Counted from the stretch's first letter, positions 17,687-31,469 are shown. The stretch: DNA of 64,000 bases from Larimichthys crocea (GCF_000972845.2 NC_040022.1:1550001-1614000), one strand, 5' to 3'. Notes: generated by a model from the sequence alone, not told the origin. Numbers and translations are program-made.

Positions 17687-20600
17687 CCCTAAAGAGTGAC
17701 GAAGCCACACAGAGGCTTGGAACAAGAAGACTCCAAAAAAACGACATGCTAAAAACAAAAAGGAAAAAAAATGCATCTTCAAGCAACCGACAACAACAAA
17801 AAAGAGAAAACAAGAAATATGAACATTTAACTGCTTACCTTTCCATTTCTACTGCAAGAGAGCTAAGTTTAACTTTTAATTTCTGTGGTTGGGTGGGGCG
17901 GTAGGGTCTGGCGTACTCATACTGTTTTCAGTTTTGTCCATGTTGGACTCTTCCCTCCTCTCACCTCACGATTGTTTTCCTGTTTTAATGCCTCATCCTG
18001 TCCCATCTTACAGTAAACCTCCTCTCCTCTCCTGTCCTGATCAAACCCTGTCGCTGATCTCTCTCTTTCTCTGTCGCTCCCTCTCATATAAACTCATACT
18101 ACTGTATTAACCAACACCATAACTCTCTTGTCTTGCTCCATTTAAATTACAACTGGGGGGAAAAAAAAATCGAGGGCTAAAAGAACGGGGGATGCTAAAA
18201 TCGGGTGTGTGTATATACAAAAAAATATAAAAGCTTTTTTTTTGTTGTTGTTATTTTTAAGTGTGCTTGTCGCAGTTTTTGTTTGTACACCGTCGTTCGA
18301 GTGTTTTCGGATCAGTTCAGAGTCGTATTTGTATGTTTTTGGGGTTTATATTTGCTAGTTTTTTGATTTTTTTGAGACAAACATTTAATGTTTTTACTGG
18401 CATGTTGGCAGGTTTATAGACTTCTTTGTTTGTTGTCGCTTTTTTTTTTCTTAAAAAACAAACAAACTGTGTATGATGTTCATATGAATGCATGCATTCC
18501 TGAAATTAACCAAAGTGGCAGAGAGATGCAAGAAACCTGGCTTGGGGAGCAACTAAAGGATGTTGTAGTTTTTGAACTGTACCTTAAAACACATTTCTTG
18601 ACCTGGAACTCGTAGCGAGGGCAGACGAACTGAAATCTCCCTTCATTTATGGGAAATTTGTTTATTATTATTATTTTTTTGGAGGCGCTACACGATTTGG
18701 AACAAAGTGGATCGAATCAACCTGCATTAAAACATAGTTTCTGTTCATTCTGATGTTACGACAGTGAGACCGAAGCCCCGTTTTCCAGAACATTTCCAAC
18801 ATTTTTGGCTCCAAACTAGCAGCAGATATGTGAGCCGGAGGCTTGAAACTTAGGAAATATAACCGTCTGACTAAATGTCTGCAAGAAAACAGGAGTATAA
18901 CATTACTGTATCCCCTTAACATCCCCTTTTCTTCAAGAAATACAACCAACACCAAATATCTGACCCAGTGTCAGTATTCCTTTCATATATTAAATGACAT
19001 TTAGGTTACAAACACTGAAGTCGTCCGTCAGAGTCATGTTTAGCAAACAGTATTCTGGAAAATGGGGCCTGGTTAACTTCTTGGCCTCGACATCCCACCG
19101 TGCTGTTTTTTGTCCTGCGTTCCTATCCGCTACCGTCAAGCGCGTACGCAGGCTAAGAGGCCTAACCGTCAGTGAACGCCCCCCAAAAAATGTAAAAATG
19201 TTATCCCACGTGGCCGCACTTGAAGTCGATCTACAAAAAAAAAATGCACTTTCCAACAAAGCATTACGATTTTTTGTTTGTTTGTTTGTTTGGGCTCATC
19301 GATCTGAGTGCTGAATGTAAACAGCCTGAATTTTCTGGCGTCCGTCGCTGCGGTTTCTCCGGTTGCTAACTTTTTACAAGAACAGCTCTTTTACGACTAC
19401 TGAGACAAACTGTACGCGTTGCTGATGAGCGCTGGGCTCACGTCACACGGATGATGTAGCCTCGCGAGGGTTTGCGCCACATGCATGGCTGATGTGAAGC
19501 TGTCAGAGAAGCCCTGATCGCTCTATGTGACGTGAACGCGACGTAATCGACAACAAAAATGGTCAAACTCAGGAATGTCAGAGTGCTGTACAGTTATTCC
19601 TGCTCAGCGCACAGCCAAGCAACCATCATCCAACCATCCTCCCCTTCATGGTTGTACAGTATATACGCCAGTTTTTTGCGCTCTCCCCTTCGCCGGTGTG
19701 TTTTCCTGGTTACCCTCCTTCAGCGTGGGTGATTTGGTGCTACACTGGCGCTCGTTCCTCCTCTCAAAAGACGGCTTGTCGTGTTTCTTTGTGTGTGTGC
19801 ATGTGTGTTATTATCTGTGTCTGTTGTTGGCGTCTGCTTCCTCCTCTCGCTTTGTTCTGGATGTGACTGCCACCAACACCACCACCACCACCACCCGCTG
19901 GGGGGTCCAGCTTCAGCCTGCACTAATTTTTTGCCTGTTGCACTGCTGGGACCAGTAAAGGAGCCCCCTCCTACTAACTAAATGGACCAACACACACACT
20001 GGATCCCCGTCTTTGTCTGAAATAGACTCCAGATCTGGAGCCCTCATCGGCCTCGCCCCTTCTTTGTCTGTAAAATTTGTTTTCCGGGCTCGAGCCGCGT
20101 CATTTTGTTTCCTTTCTCAGAAACCATAGCCAGCACTCTGGGATCGGTGTGAGGCTTTTTGGTGCATGTGGTGATAGTCATTCTTTTGTTCGACCTCCCA
20201 ACTCTCACCACGCTTTACTCAAAAGGGCTGCCTCCCCTCCTCTTCTTCCTCCTCCTCCACCTCCATCTCTTCCTCTTCCCTCGCCTTGTGTCTGCCACTT
20301 CCTCCCATTGCCTGGATCATAAAATGACGGATGGTCACACAAGCAGAGGACTCCAATCATAACTCAATCAGCACGCCTGCACTTTGTCTTTGCAGCCACG
20401 CTCTCTCCTCTTCAAGGTTGTTTTTTTTTTTTTTGGTCTTGCATCCTTCTCGTTTCAGCTTTAAGTTTCGCCTGCTGCGTGTGTGTGTGATGGATCGTCT
20501 GCGGTAATTTAAGTCTTTGTACAAGTGTTTGTGAATCTGCTCCTCAGTAACATAAAGCCAAGACTATTTGTCCTGTGTGTGTTTTTTGAAAGTGTGTGTC

Positions 20601-20802
20601 GTTTCCTCTCCCTGCTTTTACAACAAGTCGCACAGATATTTTGTATGTATTTCATATGTATATTTGATCAGCAGTTGATTCGGCCCTGCTTTCTTTCTTT
20701 CTTTCTTGGGGTTTTTTTTTTTGTTTTCCAACCTGCCACCAGACCAAACATCGCACTGGGTAACCATAGGAACGAACCAAGAGGACCACATTTTGCAATC
20801 CT

Positions 20803-20880
<78 letters not shown>

Positions 20881-21345
20881 GACGAGTTTAAAAGGCCTGT
20901 CCGTCACGAGGCCAGTTTATCCAGATATTGTTGTTTTTAAATGGCTGTTCTTATTATTGCTATTGTTGTTATATTGGTGAGTTGTTGTATTTTTCTTTTT
21001 CTTTTTTTTTTTTACATAAAGGGAGTTTAAGTTGTATCTTTTTTTTTTAATTATTAGGATGTTTTTATTTGTATTTTTTTTCTTCCTTCTCTTATGGGCG
21101 TGATTATTATTGGCAGTGTTTTCAATCTTTCTGAAACTTTCCTTTATTTTTTTTTTCTTTACTTTGATTTTCCCCTCCAAGATCTTATAAGGAATTATTT
21201 TAAAAGAAGATATAAGTAGATTGTCAAAGAGATATGAGTTATTGAGGGTTATAGTCTGTATATTCATGGGTATTATGAATTAAACGATTAACAAAGAAAC
21301 AGAATTATATACATATAATTAAATAAAATTTCCTGATACTGTTGC
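17687..21345 (+). other. mapk3: Probable mapk3 3' UTR exon
   Basis: The stop codon is followed nine bases later by a possible donor (AAAG|GTACAT at 16045-16046), and a pyrimidine-rich acceptor TTTTGTATTTTAG ends at 17686. Mammalian ERK genes also have a 3' UTR exon after the stop. The stretch has no gene-like frame, is rich in T runs, and ends near an AATAAA at 21322-21327. This placement is inference; the message could end earlier, and transcript reads are needed. Confidence 0.4.
20805..20875 (+). repeat. Long (CA)n microsatellite
   Basis: About 35 uninterrupted CA units. The open frames encoding Thr-His or Cys-Val runs across it are artefacts of the repeat. It lies in the probable mapk3 3' UTR and is likely to be length-polymorphic. 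Confidence 0.95.
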
Positions 21346-21444
21346 AACTGTTTGTGGTTCTCGTTTTTTCCCTCAGTGGTACTTTGATCTTCGTTATTGA
21401 ACTCCTGGTCAGACTTCAGAGATTTTCTTCAAAACACATGGAAA

Positions 21445-21606
21445 ACATGTTGGAAAATAGTTGCTGAAAACACATGAAGACTTTCAGTGATATATTACTG
21501 AAGTTTGGAGTTAGAGGTTAAAACAGTTTTTCACCAGTTTTCAGTCCAGGATTTTGTGGGTGGTCCTTAAAAGGTGGCTCAATGACACGCTGAGGCCACC
21601 CTGAGT
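21445..21606 (-). repeat. Family C interspersed repeat, copy 1 (reversed)
   Basis: On the minus strand this carries GGTGGCCTCAGCGTGTCA, GAGCCACCTTTTAAGG, ATCCTGGACTGAAAACTGG and CAGCAACTATTTTCCAACATG. The same ordered markers recur at 40665-40815 and 49005-49165 on the plus strand. No coding capacity; family unknown. Confidence 0.65.
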
Positions 21607-21994
21607 GGACGATGACACACCCTCAGTCCTGGAGCTGAGAATACTGATTCATTCATTTTTACCAGATTTTGTATGCACCAGGACGAGTATGCAGCTACAG
21701 CCAGTATCCAGAAGAAATAAACCTCAGCTGCAGATGCTGCAGACTCGTATTAACTCATTAGTCAAAGTCAGGTTGTATGTGAAGGTCCATCTTTCTTTGA
21801 GGAGAGTTAAATCTAAAGTAACTGAACTTGGTTGTAGATCACGGATCTGACAATAGACCTACAGCCAAGTCCAGTTGCCTCAGATTTCCTCAAAATCAGG
21901 TTAGTTTCCAAAAGAAAAACGACTGACAGTGTCCTTACAGATAGAGTTCAACTGGTGTAACTGATTCTAACCATGCAAACGTCTGTGGCTGCGA

Positions 21995-22330
21995 AGTGAA
22001 ACCAAGTACCAAAAACTGCAGATCCTCGAACGGACAACTGTACTGAGACAGAATTTTTATAGCTCACCTGTTCAAATTATATGAAGGCTTTAAGTTATGC
22101 ATAATAAACAGTGTTGCCACTCTGACTGACAAGTAGGTGCCATCACAGGAGGCCTGTTTGAGTACCCAGACGTCATTCAGCTCGCCTCAGGTCCACCGAT
22201 GATCCCGATTTGTAGTTTGGCAGCAGAAGCAGGCGACCAGAGCCTTGACACTCTGAACTTCAGAAACATATGAGGTGACGTCATGAATACGACGTCCAAT
22301 CTTTATACTGTCGATGATCAGCAGACGTCA
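21995..22330 (-). mobile_element. Family A element, copy 2 (reversed, diverged)
   Basis: Reversed markers of family A appear in order: the CAGTACAGTTGTC region, the GCCTT-AATATAATTT region (here ATTATATGAAGGC), and the terminal CAGTATAAAGATTGGAC near 22299. It is truncated at its inner end. It lies between mapk3 and gdpd3. Confidence 0.6.
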
Positions 22331-23643
22331 CTAATTCTTACTAAGAAAACACGGCTCTATTTCTGGGCTAGCCTGAGGCTTAGCTGACTAAGTCTTTTTT
22401 TGTGCGCATCAAACTAATCTACAGTTAAAGCTGATGCTACAGACAGTCTGAGATATCATTGTGAAACTGTCACACGGCATAAACTTCTGTCTTGAGTCGT
22501 GGGAATACATGCAAGCGCGTGACTTTTAACCACGAACTTGCTTTTCTTGCTGCAGCTTTCCCACCTTCGTTCACAACGTGTCTGAGCACGGCTTCCCCCT
22601 CCGTCCTACACATTCCAACTCTTTGGTCATGATTTAAATGACAACAGCAATGTATGCTTTTAGAAATAAGACTATAAAAACTGAAAAGTTTAAACAAAAC
22701 GTGGTAAAAATGCTGGAAAGTCTCACTGTTAATATGACGAATGGATTTCTCTAGACTTGCTGTAACATTTCACAGTCGGCTCGGCTTGTCGCACCTTTGT
22801 TTGTCACATTCCAGCTTTGCTATTGAAGCTGAACAATGCAGTACTACACTGTGCTGACTTTGAACTTCATGTATAGCAAGCATACACGCCTGTAAGCATG
22901 TGATTCTTTTCATATTTCTGGCCTTGTAGGTCAGAGTTTACTCTGCATGCCTTTGTCAAATATACACAGGCTGTGAATCCTGCTGCACACCCAGGGATGT
23001 GTTTGTCTTTTCCCCTGCACAGGCATCAGCTACATGAAACTTTAAATCTGGGAAGTAGAACAACTTATTTTGTGAGTTATTGATGATGAAATGACGTAGT
23101 GTCACGAATGTGCTGCATCATAAAATACCCACGGTGGGCTTCATAACAAAATAAATCTTAGAAATGTGTTGGCAAACATGTGTTGTACATGTATGGCACA
23201 CGTACACAAAGCCAAAGCTTAACAAAAGCAGTGTGAAGTTAATGAAATAGTATCGCCACAGGCTGGGGAGAGGCCAGAGAGGGAGGGGGGAGACAGGGAG
23301 AGGGAGAGAGCTGAGGTGAGCTCTGGGTTATGAGTCGGTGCTTCATTAACAGATTTTTACAGCTCTGAAGACTTCAGGTGCCCTGGAGAATTTCTTCAGT
23401 CGTTCCAGTCAGTCCAGTTTTTTTCTTATCTTCAGAGGAAGACAGAGAGCTGATTGTGTTTGGTTAAGCTTTTAGATCACAGAAACACAAAAGAGGATTG
23501 TTGTAGATTTTTCATTAAGAGATAAAATACCTTTTTCGCTGAACAAGGACACACATTGTTTGGCTCACCGTTCCTGCAGCAGTGGTGGTACCTCGATTTT
23601 TACAGCTCTGAAGGAGACTCACAGGACGTATTTGAAGGGAAGG
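22331..23643 (+). other. Upstream region of gdpd3
   Basis: No other gene was recognised. A purine-rich run (about 23270-23312, GA-rich) lies some 340 bp upstream of the gdpd3 start codon and might belong to the promoter or 5' UTR. An in-frame ATG at 23560 would add 28 residues to GDPD3, but these do not look like the family N-terminus. Confidence 0.35.
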
Positions 23644-26600
23644 ATGAGCAGCTTTCTGTACTTCATCCTCCCAGCTCTGGGTGGATACACCCTCACCTCG
23701 CTGTACCTGCTGAAGAACCCACTCATTCTCCACAAGAGGAAACGTACAGCCTTTTACAGCACACACATCTCGCACAGAGGAGGTAAGGGGGCAACTGCCT
23801 GGAGGGAGGGTGTACCATGATGTCCTGATCAGGGAGGATGATCGCTATCTAAGTACAGAAAAGTTGCCGTGTTGTCTGAAACATGAATGAAATGATCTAC
23901 AAGAACCTTTACAACTTAAATTCATGAATGCAAGACAAGATTTAATGTTCGAAATTAATTGTTTGTTGTTTTTTTTTGCAAATTTAACACCTGCAGCACG
24001 TTCAAAGAAAAGTTGGTACAGTTGTGAAATGCACAAATTTTGCAACACCTGTTTGGATCGTTCCACAGGTAAACAGGTTCATTGGTGACGGGTCATTTAC
24101 AAGGAAAAAGGCGAGGTTCACCACTTTGCACTACAGTTTAGGGACAACGTTTCTCAATGAACAGTTGCAAGAACTTTAGGGAGATCACTGAACCTATCCA
24201 TAATATGAAAAGATTCAGAGAATCCAGACAAATCTCTCCATGAAATCAGCAAAGACACTAAGTGCCCGTGACCTTTGACCCCTCAGGCAGCACTGTGTTA
24301 GAAACCGTCATGCTTGTGTAAAGGATGTTACTACATGGGCTCGAGGCTCAGTTTGTCGCTGCATCTGCAAATACAAGTTAAGACTATGCAAAGAGAAAAA
24401 CATATAAACAATATTCAGAAATGCCGCAGACTTCTCTAGACCCGAGCTCATCTGAGATGAACTGGCGAAAAGTGGAGAAGTGTGTTGTGACATAATTTAT
24501 ATTTCAAACTTCCAAACTGAGAAGAGAGAAGAGAGAAAGGACCATCCAAAATGGTCTCAGTGCAAAGTTCAAAATCCAGCATCTGTGACAATTTATCGCT
24601 GAATGGAGAGTGTATCCCTGATGTCACTCACTCACTGTTTATTTCTGCTGTGAAGTTGGACATTTTAACATAGGGACTTCAACTGACTCACTTCACAGCC
24701 ACAGAGGCTGCTACTTTGGATAATATTGGGGTGTGTTAGTGCCCATGGAACGATGAGTAACTTGCACATTTGTGAAGGCTCTAAACGACATTCTGCACGT
24801 TATAACAGCGTGGCAAACATTTTATTTTATGACTTTTTTTTCTCTGTACTGTTGTTAATCTGCAACAAACAGCTCAGATGTAGATATAGATAAAGTCAAC
24901 AAACACTAAAGGAAGCATGTTGAAGGATGAAGGCAGATATCTGATTGCTAACATCATTTGCTGCAGCGAAGAGTGACTCAGCGTGCCTCTGGCTTTTGAA
25001 ACATCTGGTAAAATCTTTAATAATATGGTTGCACTGAGGAACTTGTTTCCTCCTCACTCACCTACAGTAGAAACAGCGATATAAAAATATCAGAAAAGGG
25101 AGTTAGCTGTGAGTAAATTTTGTCCAAATGTAGCTTTATTTCCTGTTTGTTTGGGTTTTTTTTGCTTCTCTGTTTCAATCATCAACCCTCTTGTTTGTTA
25201 CCAGGATGTGGAGAGAGGATAGAAAGCACGATGGAGGCGTTCACTCAGTAAGTACCAGACTCGGAAAGATGAGCAACAGCTCATCAACCTCTCAATGGAT
25301 AATTCCTCTTTCAGAATAACAAGGATCATTTAAAAATGATGAAAAATGACCTGAATTGTTGCATTTTTGCAAGTTTTATGATGCAATATACACAGACACG
25401 TATGACAGTTGTACCGAAAACTGTATTCAACCTAAAGGGTCGGGACAAGAGGCTGCTCAAGATACACAGATAAATAAGTTTAAAAGTGTTTATGAAGATT
25501 AAAACAGGGTCAGCTTTAAAATGTATCTACCCTGTTTATTAGCCACACTGGACACATGCATCAAGACTCAGATACTAATACTGTTTTTCTTACTACTACT
25601 ACTAATAATAATTAGTAATAATAATAATTAGTAATAATAATAATTAGCTAGTGGTTTCCAGATACGTGTGTCTGCGAGAGAGGCAAAAGATGAAGCTTCT
25701 TGGGAGAGGGACAGCTAAGATGGCGGCATTACTAGGTCAGAGCCCACGCATGTAGAATTTAGTTTCACAACATGAATTTTTATCAGAACACGATCAAGAA
25801 AATATGATTACAGAGCAAAAGTCTGACTAGTCGGTGACATCTGTGAGGTTTTTAGTCAGGATGTATGAACACACGACAGCTTCAAAATGATTAAAATATG
25901 TATATATGTATTTAAATATGTATATAAACAACAAAGAATTCTTTACAAAAACATTTCTAGGAAACTCTGAGCTCTTTACAGGACAAACTCCAGAGATGTT
26001 GATATGTTGACGGGGAGGTAGAGCAGTCGGTTTGTTTGAAAGCTTCTTTTACACAGTGAGCAGGATGCCGTGGTCCGCTGGGACTAATGAGGGAAAATGT
26101 ACTTTTCAGAGAGCCTGAGCATCATCCAATGTACTCTGATCTCTCTTTAATAAGTCAGAAAACTGAGTGATTATCCAGCATCATAACATGTTTCACAGTA
26201 TATACGATAAAAGAGCGATTAAGTCTGCATGTCTTGAGCTCAACAGCAGGATATTTGGAAATCTACCTTTAGCAGCAAGGGGCTGTCCTTTCTGTTTTAT
26301 TAGTTATGATACATAACATCAGGATTAGACATTTTAGTTTCTTGTACCGCATTTTAAATGATTGGTTCTTGTTGTCTCACCATTAGGACAGCAGAAGTGA
26401 ACACAATCTCTCACGTAACAAGTGCACATATCCTCATTTTCTTGTCCTTCCTCCGTCTGTCTGCAGTGCAGTGGAGCAGGGCACGCAGATGATCGAGCTG
26501 GACTGTCACTTGACTCAGGACGGACACGTGGTGGTCTCCCACGATGAGAATCTGCTGAGGCAAACCGGCCACGACGTCAGCATCTCCTCACTCAAGCTGC

Positions 26601-29600
26601 AGGTGGGAGGACAAAGGTCACAAGGTCGTGCTGAGACGGTAACTCCAACCTCAGCCGAATAAGTGCTTACATTTCAGTGGCCGTTTAGTCAGCTGCTCCA
26701 AAGTGCAAAATAGCTCCATGCAAAGCCAGATATTCACTTTAAACTCACGTCTCACATAATAACAGTATAAAGAATGGACAGCGTATACGTGACGTCACCC
26801 ACAAGTTTCTTGAGAGCCGTAATGAAGCTCAGTGTGATGGTCCTGCTTCTCCTGCCTCCTGGCTTATCTAAAAATCGACAAAGACGTGGATCATCCTCAT
26901 CAGGATGGATGCTTTGATTTGTTTTTCCTGGTAATCACAATCAATATTCTAATAATTCGTAAATAATACAACTTTTCACTCCTCCCTTCTCAGGATTTGC
27001 CTCTGTACAAGGAGAGACTGGAGGTGACATTTTACGCAGGTGAATTCCTCCACTCATCGTCTGATTCATCATTAACAAAAAGCCTTTTATTGAAGAAGTA
27101 GGTCAATACGAGTGTGTGTACATGAGTGTGTCTGTGTGGTGAAAGCTTTGTTTTCACGCCTCTCTCCTTCAGGTCGCTACAGCAGCGGTGCAGACAGGAA
27201 GTTCGCTCTGCTGGAGGATCTGTTCAGGAAGTTTCCTGAGATGCCTGTCAGCATCGAAATCAAAGAGAACAACAAGCAGCTGATAGAAAAGGTACAAAAC
27301 ACTTAAAAACTACAACTCTTAGCAGTTTTAGAACAACTCTCTAATGTTTAAAACATGGAATAATGTTCAAATCAGTGGGTGTATTAGATCCTCATGCTGT
27401 TCTCACAATAAAACCTTCACTAACCATCAAACTGTGATATAATATTTTATGACACTTACTCCTCAGGTATGATTTATCTACGGCCCATGTTTTACACTAA
27501 TGTTCCTGTTTGTAACAGCGCCAGTATTCACAATGTAATGCTTGACTGTGTTTGTCTTGATTCATATGAACCTTTCTTGTCCGGTTGTAGGTGTCTGACT
27601 TGGTGAGACGCTATGACAGGGAGGGGATCACCGTCTGGGCCACTGTGAACTCAAGTATCATGAAGGAATGTCACACAACGGTACATGAACCACCTGGGGG
27701 AGACAAAGCTATCAGTTCACAGACAACATGAGCTTATAATAAAGTGTTGATTGAAACGTGAAGTTAAACTATACAAACTGTCTCTCTGCTTCCTCGTAGA
27801 ACGGCTCAATGCCCTTTAGTTTCACTGTGAACCGAGGCGTGCTGCTTCTGCTGCTCTTCTACAGCGGCCTGCTGCCCTTTGTGCCTCTGGGAGAGAGTTT
27901 ACTGCAGTTCTACCTGCCACGCATCATCAACAGGTGAGTGTGCAGGCGTGTGCATGTGTCATTACACATCATCCCTGTTGTTCCTGATAAATGTGTCACG
28001 ATACAGACATGTCTGTCGCTTTTTTCTTTGTTTCTTTGTCTCTGAAGGACGTTTATCCCTGAGAAGCGCATACTGAGGAACAAGATGGTCATCTCTTTGT
28101 TAGAAAAGTGAGTGAAGTTTCCTTACAGGGAATACTTAAGACTCAAGAAAAACTTACAACTGACTGGTTGTTTCAAATGGTCAAACATGTGAAGTGATGC
28201 TTTTATGCAGAATTACATTTTGAAGTATAATTATGCAGTTTATTTGACGACAACATAAAATTCTAGATTATATTTTGTTTGTTACTAGAAACTGAATTAT
28301 TCATGTTTCATTGCAGAGTAACAATGAGGAAGAGTCTGTTTAAACACCTGGCAGCCCGGGGAATTCAGGTACGAAACATTTAGCAGAATCAGGTTTATTT
28401 ATAACCAACTGCTGTTTTCACATCTGAGAAACTTGTCTCGCTGTTTTGGTGTCTAACAATGAACGCTGGAAGAGAAAATAAGTGCCATCAGAGGTAAAGA
28501 ATAATATTTAAATTTACAATCAGAAATATGAAAAAAACATTTTCAAATGTAAAGTAATGTTTTTAAAAATGAGGATAGGATGAGCAAAATGTTCAATAAG
28601 CTGAACGATTACAGACTCAATATGCAAACACAAACCACTGAATCAGTTTAAGATCAGTTTATTGTAAACATCAGGCCACTCAACATGCTACCCAACTCCT
28701 GATACAGACTGATTATATATATATTTTCAAGTTGGTAATTGTTGTAAATTGCAATATTACATTTGTGGGTGTGCTTTACCTCATTATTGACACTCACTGT
28801 CTAATTATATTATAATAGTAATATATTAAATGAGTAATGAGGCCACACCCAGTGACGGGAGGGAAGAAACAACCTCCACATGACACAATGTAGAGTTAAT
28901 GATCCAAAACATGTGCATTAATGTAACAAGAGTCAGAAACAAGCCACTTGAACATGAGGTCAAAACACTGCTACAGCATCATCAACTGTAGGACTTAATA
29001 TAACCAAAGCTCCTGATGGTTTCATGCATGTTAAACTTATTCCAGCTGAGACAAACATCCATCATGAGTATCCTGAATGCACCACCTCTGTCCTGATGTG
29101 AGTAATCTCTGCTGGGATGAGCTCACCCCCATCGTCAGACCATGAGTGGTCACCGCATAGTTTGAGCATGTGAACAATTGAAGTCATATGCCGTGGCTTT
29201 GTCAGCTGCTGAGGGCACCAGAGAATTTGAATACTTGTGAGTAATTTCTGAGGTAGTGACTAAGAAAAGCTCTTCCCCTTAGTATCCACATACAAACACA
29301 GAGGGATGAGATGTCCTACACCTGTGGAAAGTGTAGGCCATGGTGCTACATGAAACATAGCAGATAGGACTGTTGTAGATGTCCATGACAGAGGGAAGGG
29401 AGACCCCGATGGTCATTTCAGCTGCTTAAGATTGCAGGTTAAAGGTCCATGTGAGGCCCTCCTATGTCATGTGTCAATCTCCACTCGGGAGCTGTTGATA
29501 TTCAGCAAGGTGCAGTCACGTTGAGCTCTCCTGAAGTCAACAATGACACCAATAAGTGAGTTGTCCTCTCTTGTCTTATCTCATTTCCACTGACTAAACC

Positions 29601-30460
29601 CACCACGGTTATATCATCTGCAAATGTGATGATGTGGTTTGAACTGTAAACTTCTGCACAGTCATGGGTTAACACAGTGAAAAGCAAAAGGGGCTCAGCG
29701 CATAACAACTCCTTCACATCATAAAAAATTCAGGATCTCTAAAGATTTTCAGTGTTTTTGCGTAGAAAGTTTCAGGTTTCAAGTCCAACTTTCCACTTTC
29801 AGCAGATGAGTGTGAATTCATCATTCTAGTGTCAAACTCTGCACAGTGAAGCTCAAACATTTAACTGTAGAAACAAGAAGAAAAAAAAGAAAAGGTACCT
29901 TTAAATGTGTAACCCTTCATTTTACCACAAACTGAGCATTACACATTTATTCAAAGTGACAAAATACAGAAATTAATGAAAATATTTCATGTTTTATAGG
30001 TTTATTTTCAAGAAAGTTGCACCGTTTTTCTACATTGTGGCTTAACTTGCTTGAGGTTAATTTGTCACTTGGGAGGCGTATAAAACTCCAATAACAGAAA
30101 TCCAAACAGACATATGCGGTATTAAGGAGCACATTAAATATATTTATCCTCTAAATGCAGAAATCCAGAAATATAGTCAAATTTTCTGTAGTGAACTTCT
30201 GAAACATGTCATCAGTTCAAATCAGGTTTATAACTCATTCTGTTAAAATTGTGTTTTGAGCTGTTAAACATGTCCTGCAGGTCTCCAGGACCTTGAACAC
30301 ATCATTACTATTACTATTACTAATATATCTGTATTTGCAGGTGCACTTGTTTGTGTGCAATGAAGACGAAGACATAAAGGCAGCAATTGAAGTGGGAGCC
30401 ACCGGGGTGATGACCGACTATCCGACTCTTCTGTCGAACTACCTCAGAAGTCACGACTGA
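23644..30460 (+). CDS. gdpd3: Glycerophosphodiester phosphodiesterase domain protein 3
   Basis: Membrane-bound GDPD-family enzyme; mammalian GDPD1/3 act as lysophospholipase D in the ER, making lysophosphatidic acid. Exons: 23644-23782, 25205-25247, 26467-26602, 26994-27039, 27173-27291, 27591-27680, 27800-27933, 28048-28107, 28317-28368 and 30341-30460 (TGA); 312 residues, close to human GDPD1/3. Residues 3-24 form a membrane segment and about 204-221 a second hydrophobic helix. The catalytic set is intact: HRGG (His44-Arg45), E71-L-D73, H86 in SHDEN, the IEIKEN strand and the closing MTDYPT. GDPD3 rather than GDPD1 is chosen from its place between mapk3 and ypel3, the order in human 16p11.2; the protein alone does not settle this. 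The last intron (about 2 kb) has taken up a LINE fragment. Confidence 0.9.
24610..24715 (+). mobile_element. Family A fragment, copy 3
   Basis: Only the stretch GTTTATTTCTGCTGTGAAG through the GACTCACTTCACAG marker remains. It lies in gdpd3 intron 1. Confidence 0.5.
25590..25652 (+). repeat. (TAC)n/(TAA)n simple repeat with a TAATAATAATTAG unit
   Basis: Four CTA/ACT units are followed by a roughly 16-base unit ending TAATTAG that is repeated three times. It lies in gdpd3 intron 2. Confidence 0.8.
26762..26990 (+). mobile_element. Family A element, copy 4 (5' half)
   Basis: Begins with ACAGTATAAAGAATGGACAG and contains GTGACGTCACCCAC, then stops before the middle of the family. It occupies much of gdpd3 intron 3. 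Confidence 0.6.
29000..29720 (-). mobile_element. Decayed LINE reverse-transcriptase fragment
   Basis: In minus-strand frame at 29717-29502 the translation includes LLFTVLTHDC, then SSNHIITFADDITVVGL. The FADD core with the following T-VVGL is the catalytic block of a fish LINE reverse transcriptase of CR1/Rex type. Downstream on the same strand there are further decayed LINE-like stretches without a continuous frame. It is a dead insertion in the last gdpd3 intron, against the gene. The boundaries are approximate. Confidence 0.7.
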
Positions 30461-30832
30461 CCTCAAACACACAATGACAACAATTAATTACTCAGGAATG
30501 ATGAAGCGAATAATGAAAGAGGATTGTGTGCAAACAGAAGAAAAGACTGTGAAACAGAAGCGAATACACAAAGTGTCTTTTCTTTAATCGTGACAAGACA
30601 AAGAGTTGTTGGTCTAATTATTAAACACCATGCATGGGAACAAAACTATCATCCAACGCTTTAATCTCAATCCTTTAATCACTGTTGATTGAATTATCTG
30701 CAAACCTTCACCCACACACTGTCTGTAAGACACAGTGCAGGGTTTTAAGAAACAATGATGTATCTAACAGCACTGAATTGATTTAACTTTATTTTTCCTG
30801 TTAGTGCAATGAGACGTACAACATGAAGATGT

Positions 30833-30838
30833 AATAAA
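30833..30838 (+). terminator. gdpd3: Candidate gdpd3 poly(A) signal
   Basis: AATAAA 373 bp after the gdpd3 stop codon, the first plus-strand AATAAA there. Other signals are possible; no transcript data. Confidence 0.4.
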
Positions 30839-31469
30839 ATAACCAGACATACACACAATATTTTAATTTAGTACATATTTTTAGTTGTTTACATTTCATA
30901 CTTTCTTTGCATGTATGAATTTTTTTTAAGTATTCATGTGGCCAGAGGAATGTGCAAGTATGTGTGAATCGAATAAATAAACAAAAGTGGTAAAAATGGA
31001 GATACATGTGTATATGTGTGCACACACACACACATATGTGCATAATATATTGAAAATATCTGCACCTCTGGTTTTGCAGGGGTTAAATGCAGCTCAGGAG
31101 GAGGTGTTTTTTCTGTCTAAATACGATAAATATGATATGATGAGTAAGAATTATCTTATCTTTAGCTTACAGCTGTGATTGCCTTGTGCCGCCTTCAGGA
31201 GGTCATTCCCAGCCTCTCACACCCTCACAATAATGATATTTATGTGGTAGAATGAAGGCAGATGATCTGAATTAATATAAATGAATAACGTAAAAAGTTA
31301 GTGACTAAACAACTCAAGACAACAACGGAGGATATGAAGAAAGAAAAAGAAAACAATACTGGTGATATGTTCTTGTCAAAGTGGTTGGGATGGATCCACA
31401 TGACAATATTAGAGCAGTACATATTCTGTCTATAACTCATATTGGTAAGTTTAACGGTTTAAATGCAAG

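Noticed and set aside
20525..20980. A 151-codon plus-strand frame with a run of Thr-His
   Set aside because: It is the translation of the CA microsatellite with flanking 3' UTR; no domain or codon signal supports it.
23560..23643. An upstream in-frame ATG for gdpd3
   Set aside because: The extra 28 residues do not look like a GDPD1/3 N-terminus, while the Met at 23644 aligns with the family's short start and membrane segment.
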